Notes: generated from the sequence alone by a model not told the origin. 30,729 nt of DNA from Chara braunii (GCA_003427395.1 BFEA01000134.1:1113725-1144453), one strand, 5' to 3'; numbered from the stretch's first letter, positions 18,312 to 29,191 are shown. Translations and numbers: made by a program.

Positions 18312-20245
18312 TTAAGCTTGGGATGCAGGAGTAAATGAATTTTGGAATGATAAAGGTCTGGGAAATCTTAAGAGAAAGGATCTGGGTAACCAATTTGCCT
18401 TACGCAAATCAGGAAAGATAAATAGTCAGTTGGCGGGGGCGGCTGAGGCTAGGGACAGAACTTCATGGATGAGAGTGGTTGGGGGAAAAAGCCACCTATA
18501 AGGTGAGTCTGGCAGAGAATTCCAATCAAGTGACAGCGCGTCTACAAAAGAAGCGGATGCGAACCACGTTCTGAAAACAAAGACAGAACAAATGTGGTGG
18601 TAGTCTGATGCAAAAAGATCAATCGCAGGAGCACCTATTGATTTGAAAATGTTGTTCTTTAAGTGAGCGGAGATGCTCCAATCTGTATTATCCTGGGTTT
18701 TGGATAAGTCATATGCGATTTGATTGAGATTTCTGGGGATCCAGATTGGAAAAAGACAAGAATCATGGGTTATAAGTAAGGAAGAGATAAGTTGAAGTCA
18801 GTGATTAAACAGGGGATCAGGGGAGCGAAGATTGCTGAGTAGTGCTATTGCAGATTGGCTGTCCGAAAGATGCCTGATGGCGGATGAAAAAAAAAGATGA
18901 GGATGCGAATTTTGGAGAAGAAAAAGGGTTTGAAGTACCACAAAGAGTTCTCTATGCGTGGAAGAAGTTGGGAGGAGATATTCTGGAAGACATTGATTAA
19001 AAAGGAGGGGGGGTCTGAGGAAGGAGTAATGATGGCGTCAATTTGAGTGGCTGATGCGTCTGTAGAGATAGTGGTGGTAATTGTTCTTTTAACCCAAAGT
19101 CGGTCAGGAAGGTGAGAAAGGTGCTCAGTCCACTAAATAAGGTCATGCATTAAGGAGTCAGAGATGGGAATTGGTGAGTCTCAATTTTTCGGAGAAATTG
19201 ATGTATAAATGGACGAAGTAAAAAGAAGGGTTGGGAGGAAGGCTTGCATGAGAGAAGCGAGTTTTCCAGCAAGTTTAGCTAAGTTTTTACTTGAGGTGGT
19301 AGAATTGGAGGTTGAAGCAATGAGGGCCATGATCTTTTCTACTTTATCATGCGGAACTGTGATTCTTTTGTGATGGGAGTCAATTGTAAATCCTAAGAAT
19401 CTAATGGATTGTGAAGGTAAAAAAGAACATTTATTAAGGCTTAAAAAGAAACCTAAATTGTGGAAAAGGGCTACATAGTTGAAAGAATGCCAGAGGATGA
19501 GTGGAAGGTTTGAGTTTGCCAAAGCAGAATCGTCAATGTAAGAGGTGATAAAAATATGACAGAGGCGAAGTTCTGCCATGATTTCTTGCATTACTGTAGT
19601 AAAGATTCAGCATGCGACAGAAATGTCAAAGCAAAGGGTAGTAAAATGGTAAGTTATTCCATCCCAGGAGAAGGCGAGGTAAGGTCTGTGCTCAAGATGG
19701 ATTGGTATATGATAGTAACCATTCTTTATGTCAAAACATGTCAGAAAATCTTGAGTTTGTGAACCACAAAGAGGGGCTACGAGATCATTGATAGATTCAT
19801 AGTGAAATTCCGGAAAGGATAGAAAAAGATTAACAAATCTAACATCGAGAATGAATCTTGTTTTGGATGAGCTTTCAATAGCAAAAACTGGGTTAACAAC
19901 CAGAGGTTTTTTGGAGTGCTCAATGACTCCACAAGCAAGGAGTTGAGATACTGAAAATGAAATGAAGGACTTATGATGAGAAGCGAGGGAATGATTGAGA
20001 ATTGAGGTTGAGGGAGGTTTTTCACACAAGAGAACTTTTTTGAAGGCTGGGGCAGAGTAGACGCTTTTTACCATATGCCTAACTTCTATAATCTTTTTAA
20101 CTGGGGAATGCTTGGTACCAACAAAATTAAGTCTGACTCCGTGTTGAATCCATTGGAGAACAGAGTGAGAATATCTTCTTGAAGAAGAAGAGAGGAGAAG
20201 GGACCAGTTGCTAAAGCAGTGTGAGGTAGAGGCGGCAAAAAATTG
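18312..20245 (-). pseudogene. DIRS-type pol: reverse transcriptase, RNase H and distal domain
   Basis: Reading leftward, WIQHGVRLNFVG (before the RT) leads into VVNPVFAIE, FILDVRFVN, CFDIKNGYYHI (block A) and SYIDDSALA (catalytic Y-I-D-D, 19529-19540), then LGFTIDSHHKR. RNase H shows STDAS (first Asp, about 19055-19066), SDSQSAIALL and NLNQIAYDLSK. After it come IDLFASD and VDALSLDW (18522-18545), the conserved tail of DIRS polyproteins. The upstream part is in the same frame as gag exon 2, separated only by TAA (20246-20248). Other breaks are TGA 19607-19609, TGA 19181-19183, TAG 19133-19135 and a one-base shift at the A9 run 18887-18895. Confidence 0.85.
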
Positions 20246-21617
20246 TTAAGGGTTACGAAGCCAAGAGGTCGGTGTCTGAAGGGTGAAGGTAGCAAGGCGA
20301 AGTTGGTCAACTGAAGGAGTGGATGAGAGATTGGAGATAATTGTCGGAATGGACGGGAGTTGGAATGACAAATTATTAGGCTGAATGCCTGGTCTGGTCT
20401 GATGAAGAGGAAGGGGGATGTTCTTGTGATCTGAGTCGTTGTGAGGACGCTTAGATGCGCGATTGAAGTCGTAGCCTCTGTCAGATTTGTCTTCATAGTG
20501 GCGTTTTGAGGATGGTTTCCTGAAATCATCGGATTTACGGGTGTCCTCCCTTCTTCTGCTGGAAGACGATTCTGCATCGGACTTGCCATACCTGCAAAAT
20601 TGAGAATAGAGAGAAATTGATAAGCCCATAAACGTGAATGGCATGGACCTATTTGACGGTCCAGGGCGATAATTAATTTGAAATCGGGCGACTGCTCTTG
20701 AGCTTACCTAAAATGGTCCCTCCTTGCGATGTTCATGCAGTAGTTGTACTCTGTTTCGATGATAGGGAGCGCCTTCTCCATTCCTTCACGCATGGCTTTG
20801 TTAAGTGCAGATCTTGTTTCCTTGGAGATCTTGTGATCCATACAGTCTTTAGCCACAGCGGCTACTCGAGTTGCAAAATCGCTGGCCATAGCTTTTCCGA
20901 ACGAATAGTGGCGGTAATTGAGGTTGATCGTATAGAAACGAATGACCGAGGCGACTTGGTGATGCCAAGCAGGAGCACAAAACATCTTATACCAGGCTTG
21001 CAGTTCGTCATAAGAAGGGTCAGATTTGTCGGCAATACGGATCTTGATGGCTTCCATATCAGAAAACAAATTCCGGTAGAGTTCATTAGCAGCCTGTGTT
21101 TCTTCCTCCTTTGTAGCAAGTTCCCTCAAAAAAGCCTCGGTTGCCGTCTTGGTCTCACATTCTTGCTTCAAAAGTTGACGCTTGAGTTGTTCAAAAAGAT
21201 CGAGAGAAACTGTTTGGGTAGAGGATTCTGGTTGCAGAGAAGTGGATGGATTTGAGAGATGAGTTTGAGAGAGGTGAGTTTGAGGAGGAATATTGGGAAT
21301 TTGGGGGGAAGAGATAACAGGTGCAAGGAGGGGGGGGGGGCTCTGGGAAAAGGAGATGGTGGGAGGGAAGTTGGAGGGGAAGGCGACAAAGGTTTGATTT
21401 TGATGGCTAGGGCGCTGGCCTTATATTGTTTTTGGGAGTTATTAGGGGTAACTAAGAAAAGCAATTTTGGGGGGTCATGAGTATTGGGATCGAGGCATTG
21501 AATAATCCTAACAGGAGTAAAGAAAGAAGGAAAAATGGGGAGTACAGCAAGGACTTCAGCCCCTGAAAGTGAGACAGGGCCTGAGGCATTAAGATAAGCT
21601 AAAAACATAGGATCCAT
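20246..21617 (-). pseudogene. Gag-like protein of the DIRS element, two exons
   Basis: The start ATG is at 21617-21615 (MDPMFLAYLNAS), directly after TGTTTCAG, itself a good acceptor. The N-terminal half is Pro/Ser-rich and enters a run of 11 C (G on plus, 21330-21340), where the frame shifts. The next open block (to 20708) is helical and charged (LFEQLKRQLL, TKEEETQAANELYRN). After the candidate intron 20592-20707 the product continues as YGKSDAESSSSRRRED, an Arg/Ser- and Lys-rich stretch likely to bind nucleic acid, until TAA 20246-20248. Position and composition suggest a Gag role. No zinc knuckle is visible and sequence families are not conserved for this gene. Confidence 0.65.
20592..20707 (-). 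other. Candidate 116-nt spliceosomal intron in gag
   Basis: On the minus strand the donor is TTTTAG|GTAAGCT (20707) and the acceptor is TTCTCTCTATTCTCAATTTTGCAG|GTATGG, whose pyrimidine-rich tract ends at 20592. Unspliced RNA stops at TAA two bases into the intron (after D-H-F-R). Spliced RNA continues D-H-F-R-Y-G-K-S in the frame that leads to pol. Splice state could therefore set the ratio of short Gag to Gag-Pol. This last point is inference. Confidence 0.6.
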
Positions 21618-22141
21618 CTGAAACACATGAAAAAATTCAGTTCCATCAGTTATCCGAAANAATTTTTTTTTTTTTTTTTTTTTTTTTGGATCAGCTAAGT
21701 AGAATTTTCTCTCCGCCTTTTTTGTTTTTTCTCCCTCCTCTCTCTCTCTTTTTATTTTTATTTTTTATGAACAATTTTCCAAAGAAAAGTTATAAGGTAT
21801 CAAGGATAACTTGCTAAATAAGTTCTCGAACTTTGGGGAACAGGAGGGAAATTAAGAGGATAGGTGGGATTTAAAAGATAATGACAAGGATGCGAGAGAA
21901 GAATTGAAGTATTTTAAAAGGAAAGGAAAAATTTAAGAGTTGGTTCATAGATAATAAGAGGATTTTAGTAAAGGCAATAAAAGGAGTAAGAATTAAGATA
22001 TCCGTCAATCTGTCAAGAAGGAGATCCATGTTGCGTGCAAGACAAGTTGTGAGTGAGATAAGTATCTCATTCCTTATTTCTTCTTCCCTTCTTCTCTTCC
22101 GGCCTTCCCCTCCTTTTTTTTTTTTTTTTTTGTTATAGCCT
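21618..22141. other. AT-rich DNA with poly(T) runs, no gene
   Basis: T25 at 21663-21687 directly follows an unresolved base, and T18 lies at 22114-22131. This should be the 5' end region of the DIRS element, yet I find no copy of its 103-bp repeat or of 16402-17005 here. An insertion at 21663 or truncation may have removed it. Confidence 0.4.
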
Positions 22142-23041
22142 TTCAAAGGAACCAATTAAAATAGCGAATTAATTTGATCATGCTGAATGTAGACAGACTG
22201 TGAAAAAACTGGGATTATGCAAATTTGTCCCAAATTCATTCCACTAAAAAACACCAAACTGAAGGTGATTTTTGGGCACAAAAGCAGGTTTAGGGTCTTA
22301 CTCCAACACAAAATTCACGTAATATGCTCAGTTCCTAGATTCTTAATTTTACCAAGCATTAAATTTCTATCTGAATTCTTCCCATCCTCCTTTTAACCTG
22401 GAAAGTTTAATACTTCGTTCATTGTCGGATAGACTTACAACTTGACGTGTCTTAATTACAGGCCATAGCAGGCTCTTACTCCGATCATGGTTGCCAAGCA
22501 AGGAAGTGACGAGAGGGAACTCATAAGAGTTAGAGATGGGTAGATCCGAGTAGCAGAGCCAGAGCAAACTGGCCCAAAACACGTGCATACAAGCCACAAA
22601 CAGCAGTATTAACCAGAAACTGTTAAGTTCGCTACATCAAAAACACATATGATCATCAAAACACAGATAGTCACCGTCTGCCATTAGCTGGCGTGACCTC
22701 ACCTCTTCACTCGCGCTAGAACAGAGAACACTTGAGACAAAGGTGACTGACAATCCCTGACTAGTTCCGGTTGCTACCAGTTAGCGACTTCCTCAGGTGG
22801 AACTTTTTTAGAGGACTAGGCCTGAAACATTAGAGCCTCACTTTTATCATGTCGTTGTTGGGGAAATCCAGGGAGGGGCGCCTGTTCGTCGCTGAAGCCA
22901 GGGGGTACAGTGCCTGTCACTTCACTGTCCGCGCTTCAGAGGTCCTCAACGACCAACAGGGATCTAGGTAGGAGACGCCCNGTCACGCTACCTGTTTTTC
23001 TTTTCTCTTTTCTTCTTTATTTGGCAACTTCACACCGCAAG
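22142..23041. other. No gene
   Basis: Unique-looking sequence without a recognisable frame. Around 22880-22950 the words CGTCGCTGAAGC and GCGCTTCAG...CAACGA could pair as an imperfect stem. There is an unresolved base at 22981. Confidence 0.4.
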
Positions 23042-23280
23042 GAGTTTCAATCAGTCAACAGTTAAATCGGCTGGTTCAGACAGTAATGAGTTCCAACAGT
23101 CAAACGGTAAATCACCAGGTTCAGACAGTAATGAGTTTCAATAGNCACANGTAATTCAGCTGGTTCAANCAGTAATAAGTCTCAANAGTNAACCGGTAAA
23201 TCGACTGGTTCAGACAATAATGAGTTCCAACGACCAACTGGTAAATCAGCAGGTTTGCACAGCAAAGAGTCTCGGCAGTT
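23042..23280. repeat. 45-bp tandem repeat, five units
   Basis: Unit starts at 23042, 23088, 23133, 23177 and 23222 have the form GAGTTCCAAC-AGTCAA-CGGTAAATCA-C-GGTTCAGACAGTAAT, with a sixth partial unit from 23267. Several unresolved bases lie within it, suggesting collapsed or mixed reads. Confidence 0.85.
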
Positions 23281-23284
23281 CTNT

Positions 23285-23389
23285 TGCTGNTCTTCCTCTT
23301 TCTCTCTCGCGCTGTTCCCCCTCGCTGTTTTCTCAGTCTCTCCCGCTGTTCTCTCTCGCTCTTCTCTCTTCTCTCTGCCTCTCTGATCC

Positions 23390-23457
<68 letters not shown>
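23285..23457. repeat. CT-rich tract with a pure (TC)n run
   Basis: A pyrimidine-rich stretch (23285-23392) passes into an uninterrupted TC dinucleotide run at 23393-23457. Confidence 0.95.
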
Positions 23458-23461
<4 letters not shown>

Positions 23462-24137
23462 GAGTCAACGTGCGAGAGGCTCGCTGCGAGCTCTTGATTA
23501 TCTCCCGCCCGATCGTTCCTTCCTCTTAAGAGTATCCCTTGAGTTCAAAGCATCGTAAATGACAAATAATGATGAAAACGAAACTATTAATGCCTGCGCC
23601 GACATCTCGAATTGTACTATGCAGTAATTCTTGGTTCAGAGGGAGAGCGAGAAATTGTAGTTCCTGTCTTCTGACTGTTTGAGGGCGAGAACTTTTTGTT
23701 CCCCCACTTTAACTGTTCAGTTTAAAAACANTCCAAAATTGCTAACAAAAATAAATCTCCCATTCATGTGACTTTCCCTGACTGTAGTACGTACTTATCA
23801 CTCTTATTCCCACCCCTGAAGGCCCCCTTTCTCTCTTCCCAGATTCAGTTCGTGAAGGGTCTCTCACACGGAGGCCCTTCCCAGACTGCCTTGAGTGTCA
23901 TCCCTTGCCGAGCGAAACCACAAGCCCTTACGAGAGGAGGTTACCTCCTCCTCAGAGCGGGGCTTTTGGGTATAACTTGGGATGTGATCTGTTCTGGCCG
24001 AGGACTCTGACCGCGGGTCCCTGCTTTCTCGAGAGGTTACTGACGCATACCTGATTGTGTCCGCGTTTGTCAAGTGACAGAAGGCCTGATCTTTCTACCA
24101 ATAGGAAAGTAGAGCTCTTCAGCAGCGAAACGTGACT
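23458..24137. other. No gene
   Basis: No supportable coding or RNA gene. The sequence between the CT run and the next tandem array is unremarkable, with one unresolved base near 23731. Confidence 0.4.
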
Positions 24138-24385
24138 GTTCGTTCAATCAGCGGGGTGACAAATCCCATCAACAATGGCATGCAGTTCTCTCGTTCCGTC
24201 ACACCGAGAACAGATCCCATTATCAATGACACAAGCCACATCGTTTCGTTAGCGGGATGACAGATCCCGTCGACAGTGATATGCTATTGACCTTTCCTTT
24301 GGTGCAGCGACAATTACAGTCAGCCAATGACGCGTCTCAGCTCGTTCCGTTAGCGGGATGACGAATCCCGCCAATAATGAATGAC
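24138..24385. repeat. Diverged repeats containing GCGGGATGACAGATCCCG
   Basis: About four to five loose units carry a small inverted repeat GCGGGAT-GACA-ATCCCG followed by TC(A/G)ACAATGA (about 24150, 24210, 24250, 24352). The period is irregular (about 40-100 bp). Confidence 0.55.
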
Positions 24386-24548
24386 TCGCCGCCGATGTTC
24401 TCTCCCTCTAACAGCAAGCTGTCCGATTTGCGGATGGTTGGTTCGCTAAAAACGACTCTCTGCGAATTTACTTTCTTGCCAGCAGCACGTTACTCAATTG
24501 CCAGGTGGTTGACTCACTGAAAACGACTCACCACCGATGTGTTCTCCC

Positions 24549-24700
24549 GACAGCAGCGGAGTGCCTGATTGGCAGATAACTCTCCTGACAGCTGCGGACT
24601 GCCCGATTGGCAGATAACTCTCGTGACAGCTGCGGACTACCCGATTGGCAGATAACTCTCGTGACAGCNNAGGACTGCCCGATTGGCAGATTCGCTTTCT
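24549..24700. repeat. 38-bp tandem repeat, four units
   Basis: Units start at 24549, 24587, 24625 and 24663 (GACAGCTGCGGACTGCCCG...), each exactly 38 bp. The fourth includes two unresolved bases and diverges at its end. Older related sequence precedes it (24420-24548). Confidence 0.9.
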
Positions 24701-26074
24701 CACTCTNTNTCTCTCGCGAGGCTACAGCCCTCGAGTCAACTGAGAAGATGCTGAGCNCGCTTGGCGTGCATCCTTCAAATCTCTCTCCTCTCTCCCCAGT
24801 TTTACTCCCGCTCTTTCTTGATTTGGCNATTCANGTCACTTCGNGTGAANCGAGNCGAAACNCGNGTGGTGCATGTCCAACACGCTGCGNGCTACAGCCN
24901 GTTGTCCCAACGAGTTCGGAATCCAATGGGGGCGGCGCACACCTTGCAAGCTCCTTTTCTNCGCCAATCCACACTAGTCCCCGTTTCCCTGCATTCAGCA
25001 TGCTNANCCCCCATCNCACTAGCCAATCNGGTTCTTCGTCTCCGCATAGAGCTCCAAAGGAGGGCGGGGTACTCTTGGCGTGCCAAAGCAAAATTTCCCC
25101 CTCTGCGAGCATGCATTCCCTCTNATCGCCCCCAACTGAGCTTAAACTCAGATTGCGCTGGGGGCGGCGAACGCCTGGCACGCCTCCCACAGGCAATCTT
25201 CCCAACGGTTCCCCCCTTCCACCTGAATGACTCCCCTCCTTCTTCAGTTCTCCGATAAGCTCTGAAGTCAACCAAGCCAAATCACGACGTACACCTGGCG
25301 CACGTTCCCCGTTCGCTGAGCACCCCATACTTCGTCTTGCGAACGAGCCCCGATCATCTCGCGCACTATCCTTCAACTGCACCCACCAGCGTAACTGCGT
25401 CGAGCACACCGTGCACACGTCCCCCTGTTGAGTTCCCTTGATGACTATATTCCCCGTCCGCTCCGTCCAGGTCCGCTGTAACCGCCCGAACGCAGACCGC
25501 CCTCTGCCTCACTTACAAGTGCAGGGTATATCTCACTCGTCGTCCCAAGTGTTCCAGCCCGAATACCGGTCGTCCTTTCTACTTCCCAGGATCGTGGCTT
25601 GACTTGTGGCTTGGCCCGGAGGTGGAGGACCACACCCTCTCAATCGCTATCATTTCGATTTACTGGTCATCTCATAGCAGCGCCAGGGCTTTAGGCCTGG
25701 CTAACTGAGTCCGTCTTGTAGTCGCTGTTCCAGTGCCAGCCCTGGAAGCGCTCACGCACTTTTTCAGTAACGAACTACAAGCGAACCATCAAGCCAGAGT
25801 ACCGCAAGCATTGCAGGTCAACCAAAATTCCGCAGCACCCAATCTTCATATCGGGTCCAACCTGTAATTTCCTTATCACGATGAGACCAAAACAATGGCC
25901 GTTCCTGCGGGCACCCCAACTGCTCAGCGTCGAGTTACAAACGGCCACCATAATGAAGTTCCGGACCCCACACGGTACCAATTTTGCGCCAGGAATACTC
26001 TTCTGGAGTGCGGCAGCCCATACCGATGCCGGTCCACCGAAATATTCCGATGCCACGTCAATTCTGAATCATCG
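24701..26074. other. No gene; many unresolved bases
   Basis: Ambiguous bases are dense between about 24707 and 25124, so open frames here are unreliable. I recognise no domain in any frame. GC-rich relative to neighbouring AT-rich tracts. It may belong to the 3' region or LTR of the minus-strand gypsy element. Confidence 0.35.
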
Positions 26075-26660
26075 CCGAACCTGAAAGAATTATCCGCAAG
26101 TACACCGCATCTGAATTAAGTATCCGCGATAATCCCGTACCTGAATGAAATGCCAATGATGGCTCCGGGCCTCGAAACTAATCACTGCAATGGTCCCGAA
26201 CCTGATAACAAGTCACCGTAGTGATCTCAATGCTGAAATAACGCGTCATGGTAGTTCCGAGCCTAAAGTGAAGTAGTCCCTGTCCTGAAAACAATTTACC
26301 GAAGAGGTTCCGTACCTGAAATAAATCGCCGTGAGGGCGTCGAACCTGAAACGAAAACACCGCGATGCCACCGAACCTGACCAAACACGGAATCCAGTAC
26401 CGGACTGCTGTGCCACGTGGATGCCGAACCTGTACAATCATGCCATGATAATTCCGTACCTGTCCCTAACCTGATATAGAATGCCGCAACGTTTCCGGAC
26501 CTGAAAACAAACTGTCGCCAAGGTTCCAAACCTTGAAAAACTGTCGTAGTGGCCCCGCGCATGAGAATAAATCACCGCAGCTGTCCCGAACCTGAAAATA
26601 AGTCGCCTTAGTGAAACAGCTGTCACTGGGCCTATATCGTACCTGAAGCACGTCAGACAC
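26075..26660. repeat. 30-bp degenerate minisatellite, roughly 18-20 units
   Basis: CGAACCTGAA or a close variant recurs about every 30-31 bases, followed by A-rich then (T)CACCG and TGGTTC-like parts. Clear units begin at about 26078, 26199, 26342, 26374, 26427 and 26587. Units are diverged and some carry indels. Confidence 0.75.
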
Positions 26661-27756
26661 CGTAGGACGTAGCCACTCCGTAACAACCCTCGTATCCGTA
26701 CCGATCCAAACACCATAGTCNATCCAAGGTAGCACCACCCCATGTTGTCCATGCGACTCCCGCTCTCAGAACATCCCAACTGCGGTAATGTTAGTAATCA
26801 AGCAAACCAGGGAAAGCGATGCATGGAACCTCGACCATCGGCAGTAGTAAAAACTGTTAAAATCCGGGGAAAATGTTCAATCCGGGGTCAGAGCTGATGG
26901 CGGGTAATCGAGGCGAAATTAAGCCAATCTCCCAATAGTCATGGGTTCTCGTCCCCTTCATCGTTTTTCATCGTTCTTCCCTTTCCTTAATCCTATTGTC
27001 GGAAATAGTAAATTAACCGTAAGTTCCCCAAAATTATATTCCGAGATAGTTTAAATAAATGGCCGAATTTCTTTCGTTTCTTTTCTTTTTTACCATTTTT
27101 AATCTTTTTCTATGTTTTTAATCCCATTGCCGGGAACATAAAATAACAAGGGTATTCCCCCTAGAATTAAATGTCGTGAAAAATAAAGAAAATAAGGGAT
27201 ATTATGTTTTTTTCTTTTCCCCTACTGGTCTTAATCCCTTTTCCGCATCTTTAATTATGGTACTAAAAAAGACAAAAATTCAAGGCCTCATTTCGGCCCC
27301 GGTCGTATGCCGCAAAAACGTTGCGGAGAAGTCAATTCCCACGATGCCTCTCCGCGGCAGGCCAATCCGGGTCTAACCCTCTGAGCGGCCAGAAATGACG
27401 GTCCCTAGATGCGCCGAGTGCGGCCACCTATCTCGCCATCTTTGAGGGTTAATCGTAAGGTTGAGTGCGCCCAAATCAGGGGTTCCTTGAGTTCCCCTAA
27501 TTTTTCTCGCCTGGTCATACGAGAGTACCATCAAAACACGGAATTGTCCCTGAGCCTAAGTCCCCAAACTGCAGATTTCAGGCGGCGCACTGCTTGTGGC
27601 CGCCTGACAGTCAGCCCGGACCACTTCTCGACGCCCCCGTCGAGCCCTATCCACTTACGTCAAACGAAGCGGACGAGCTTCAGCGTGATTGCCCGTAAAG
27701 GACGCCCACATCGACGTTTAATTGTCTTATGTTTCAGTCTGTTTTGAGTTATAGGG
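26661..27756. other. Probable 3' region or LTR of the gypsy element; no gene
   Basis: Two diverged copies of a block TTAATCC(T/C)ATTG(T/C)CGG(A/G)AA lie at about 26989 and 27119, with a third partial match near 27230. No frame of interest. The minus-strand pol ends at 27757, so the polypurine tract and 3' LTR should lie here. I could not fix them because the other LTR is outside the window. Confidence 0.4.
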
Positions 27757-29191
27757 CTAAGTAGATGTTTTTTTACTTTCCTTCCCCGCCGGGTTCTCGG
27801 CCTTGGTAAGATCCTCTTTTTTTTCTGTCGTTGGCCCGACGCGAACTCTCCGTCTAGCTCGCTTGAGCACGAACAACCATTTCTTCTCTCTTCCTAAAGC
27901 TAACCCTTTGACCTTTCTCTTCTCTATTCTTTTCCTTTTCTTGGAACTCTCTCCTGCCTCGAATTGCCTCAAGGGGGCTCCATCCTCCATTATGGCTTTT
28001 CCTTTCCCTTTCGGGCTGGTCAGCGATAAGGCGGGCGCGGACCTGGGCCTAAACAACTTTAACCTAGCGCCCGCCACTGGGTCCTTCCACTTGGATCCGT
28101 CTAATTCTGCTATCATATATGCACCCCAGTCGAGTGCCTCAACCACTCTGTAAGGTCCCATCCATCTGTTGGCGAGTTTTCCGGTCCAGGTTTTTTCCAG
28201 CGCTGCATCGTAGAGAAGGACCATATCTCCTATACTCACCCTCTCTTTCCTGATTCTCACGTTCTTATCCCATCTCTCTTTACCTTTGTCTCTTTCCACT
28301 GCCAGACGATCTGCCGTTGTCATAAGGTTATCTTCCAAACCGTAGGCTATCTGTCTTGTACAGGCAGCTATGAGTTCCTCTCTGGACATCTCCTCCGCCC
28401 AGTCGACGGTTATCCAGCTGTCGACGTGAAACTCTATGGGAAGCGGGCAATGTTGCCCAAACCACAAAGTGTATGGAGGGTATCCCGTGCTAGCCCGGAC
28501 CGTGACGTTGTCCGCCCAAATTGCGTATCGAAAATATCGTGGTCAATCACTGTCCTTGCCTTTGCACCACTTAGATAGCGACGCTATCAGGGTCTGGTGC
28601 CCTCTCTCTACTGGGGAGTTCGACTGTGGGTGGTAGGCAGTGGCTATCGAAACTCTTGCCCCTGCTCTCTTGAATACATTCTGAACCTCGTCAGTCAGGA
28701 ATTCCGCTTCTCTGTCCATCACTATCTTGCGGACACAACCATACCTAGATAAGTACTCTAGGACAAAGTTCTTCACTTCCTTTGCCGTCTTACTCCTGAT
28801 AGGTCTACCATCCACGAACCCCGTGAAGTCGTCTCGTATGTTCACAACATAGTTCATATTGCCTACCCCTTTCGGCATCTTCACCAGATCGATGTGTACC
28901 TTCTCTCCTGGCCGGGTTGGATAGGATGGATGAAGTGGCTCTTTGTATTTCACAAGAGTCTTTTTCTGGCATTCCTCGCATGTCATACAGTACCTCTCGA
29001 CGTTCTTATACTGTCCTTCCCACCAGTACAGCCAGCGTATCTTTTCGTAGGTTCCTTTGACTCCCCTGTGTCCTCCGACTACCGACTCCCCCGTCGTGAA
29101 GCTCCGCAACTATCGTCTGTCTCTCCTCAGGATCACAGACTACTCGTAAGGGCATTCCCGACCCTACTGGCCTTCGGAAAAGGTGACCCAC
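27757..29191 (-). pseudogene. Ty3/gypsy integrase with C-terminal tail
   Basis: It inserts the element cDNA into the genome. The N-terminal zinc region reads HRGVKGTYEKIRWLYWWEG followed by CMTCEEC, with a frame break just before it (about 29105). The core has Asp in HIDLVK, Asp in VMDREAEF and Glu in NSPVERG with exactly 35 residues between the last two (D-35-E). After TGA 28543-28545 the frame continues through GYPPYTLWFGQ to the GPY-type domain (WMGPYRVVEALDWGAYMI). A Lys/Arg-rich tail of about 90 residues ends at TAG 27757-27759. No chromodomain is recognisable. Confidence 0.85.

Larger units (their letters stand above)
16299..21617. mobile_element. Kangaroo-like DIRS retrotransposon with antiparallel recombinase
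   Basis: In element order (right to left on the minus strand): gag-like protein, RT, RNase H and the DIRS-type domain after RNase H (IDLFAS and VDALSLDW motifs). A tyrosine recombinase follows on the opposite strand, so the two genes converge and end 109 bp apart. DIRS-group elements integrate as circles with a lambda-type recombinase and lack DDE integrase and LTRs; as I recall, kangaroo of Volvox shares the inverted recombinase. Direct repeats of 103 bp at the recombinase end fit one half of a split direct repeat. I did not find the matching repeat at the gag end, so the outer limits (about 16299 and beyond 21617) are provisional. Confidence 0.75.

Noticed and set aside
21618-22200. A1 half of the split direct repeat of the DIRS element
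   Set aside because: I compared it by eye with 16402-17005 and found no convincing match, so the element's right boundary is left open.
22853-22960. Solo LTR bounded by TGTTGG and CCAACA
   Set aside because: The inverted ends are only 6 bp and the five bases outside do not match, so there is no target duplication.
23042-24700. CRISPR-like arrays
   Set aside because: The units are directly tandem without unique spacers, and the context is a eukaryotic repeat region.
24607-25258. Long plus-strand frames as a gene
   Set aside because: They cross the 38-bp tandem array and many unresolved bases, and encode no recognisable motif.
27757-27790. CTTTCCTTCCCC as the gypsy polypurine tract
   Set aside because: It is inside the integrase reading frame and no CA dinucleotide marks an LTR edge next to it. 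It cannot be confirmed without the second LTR.
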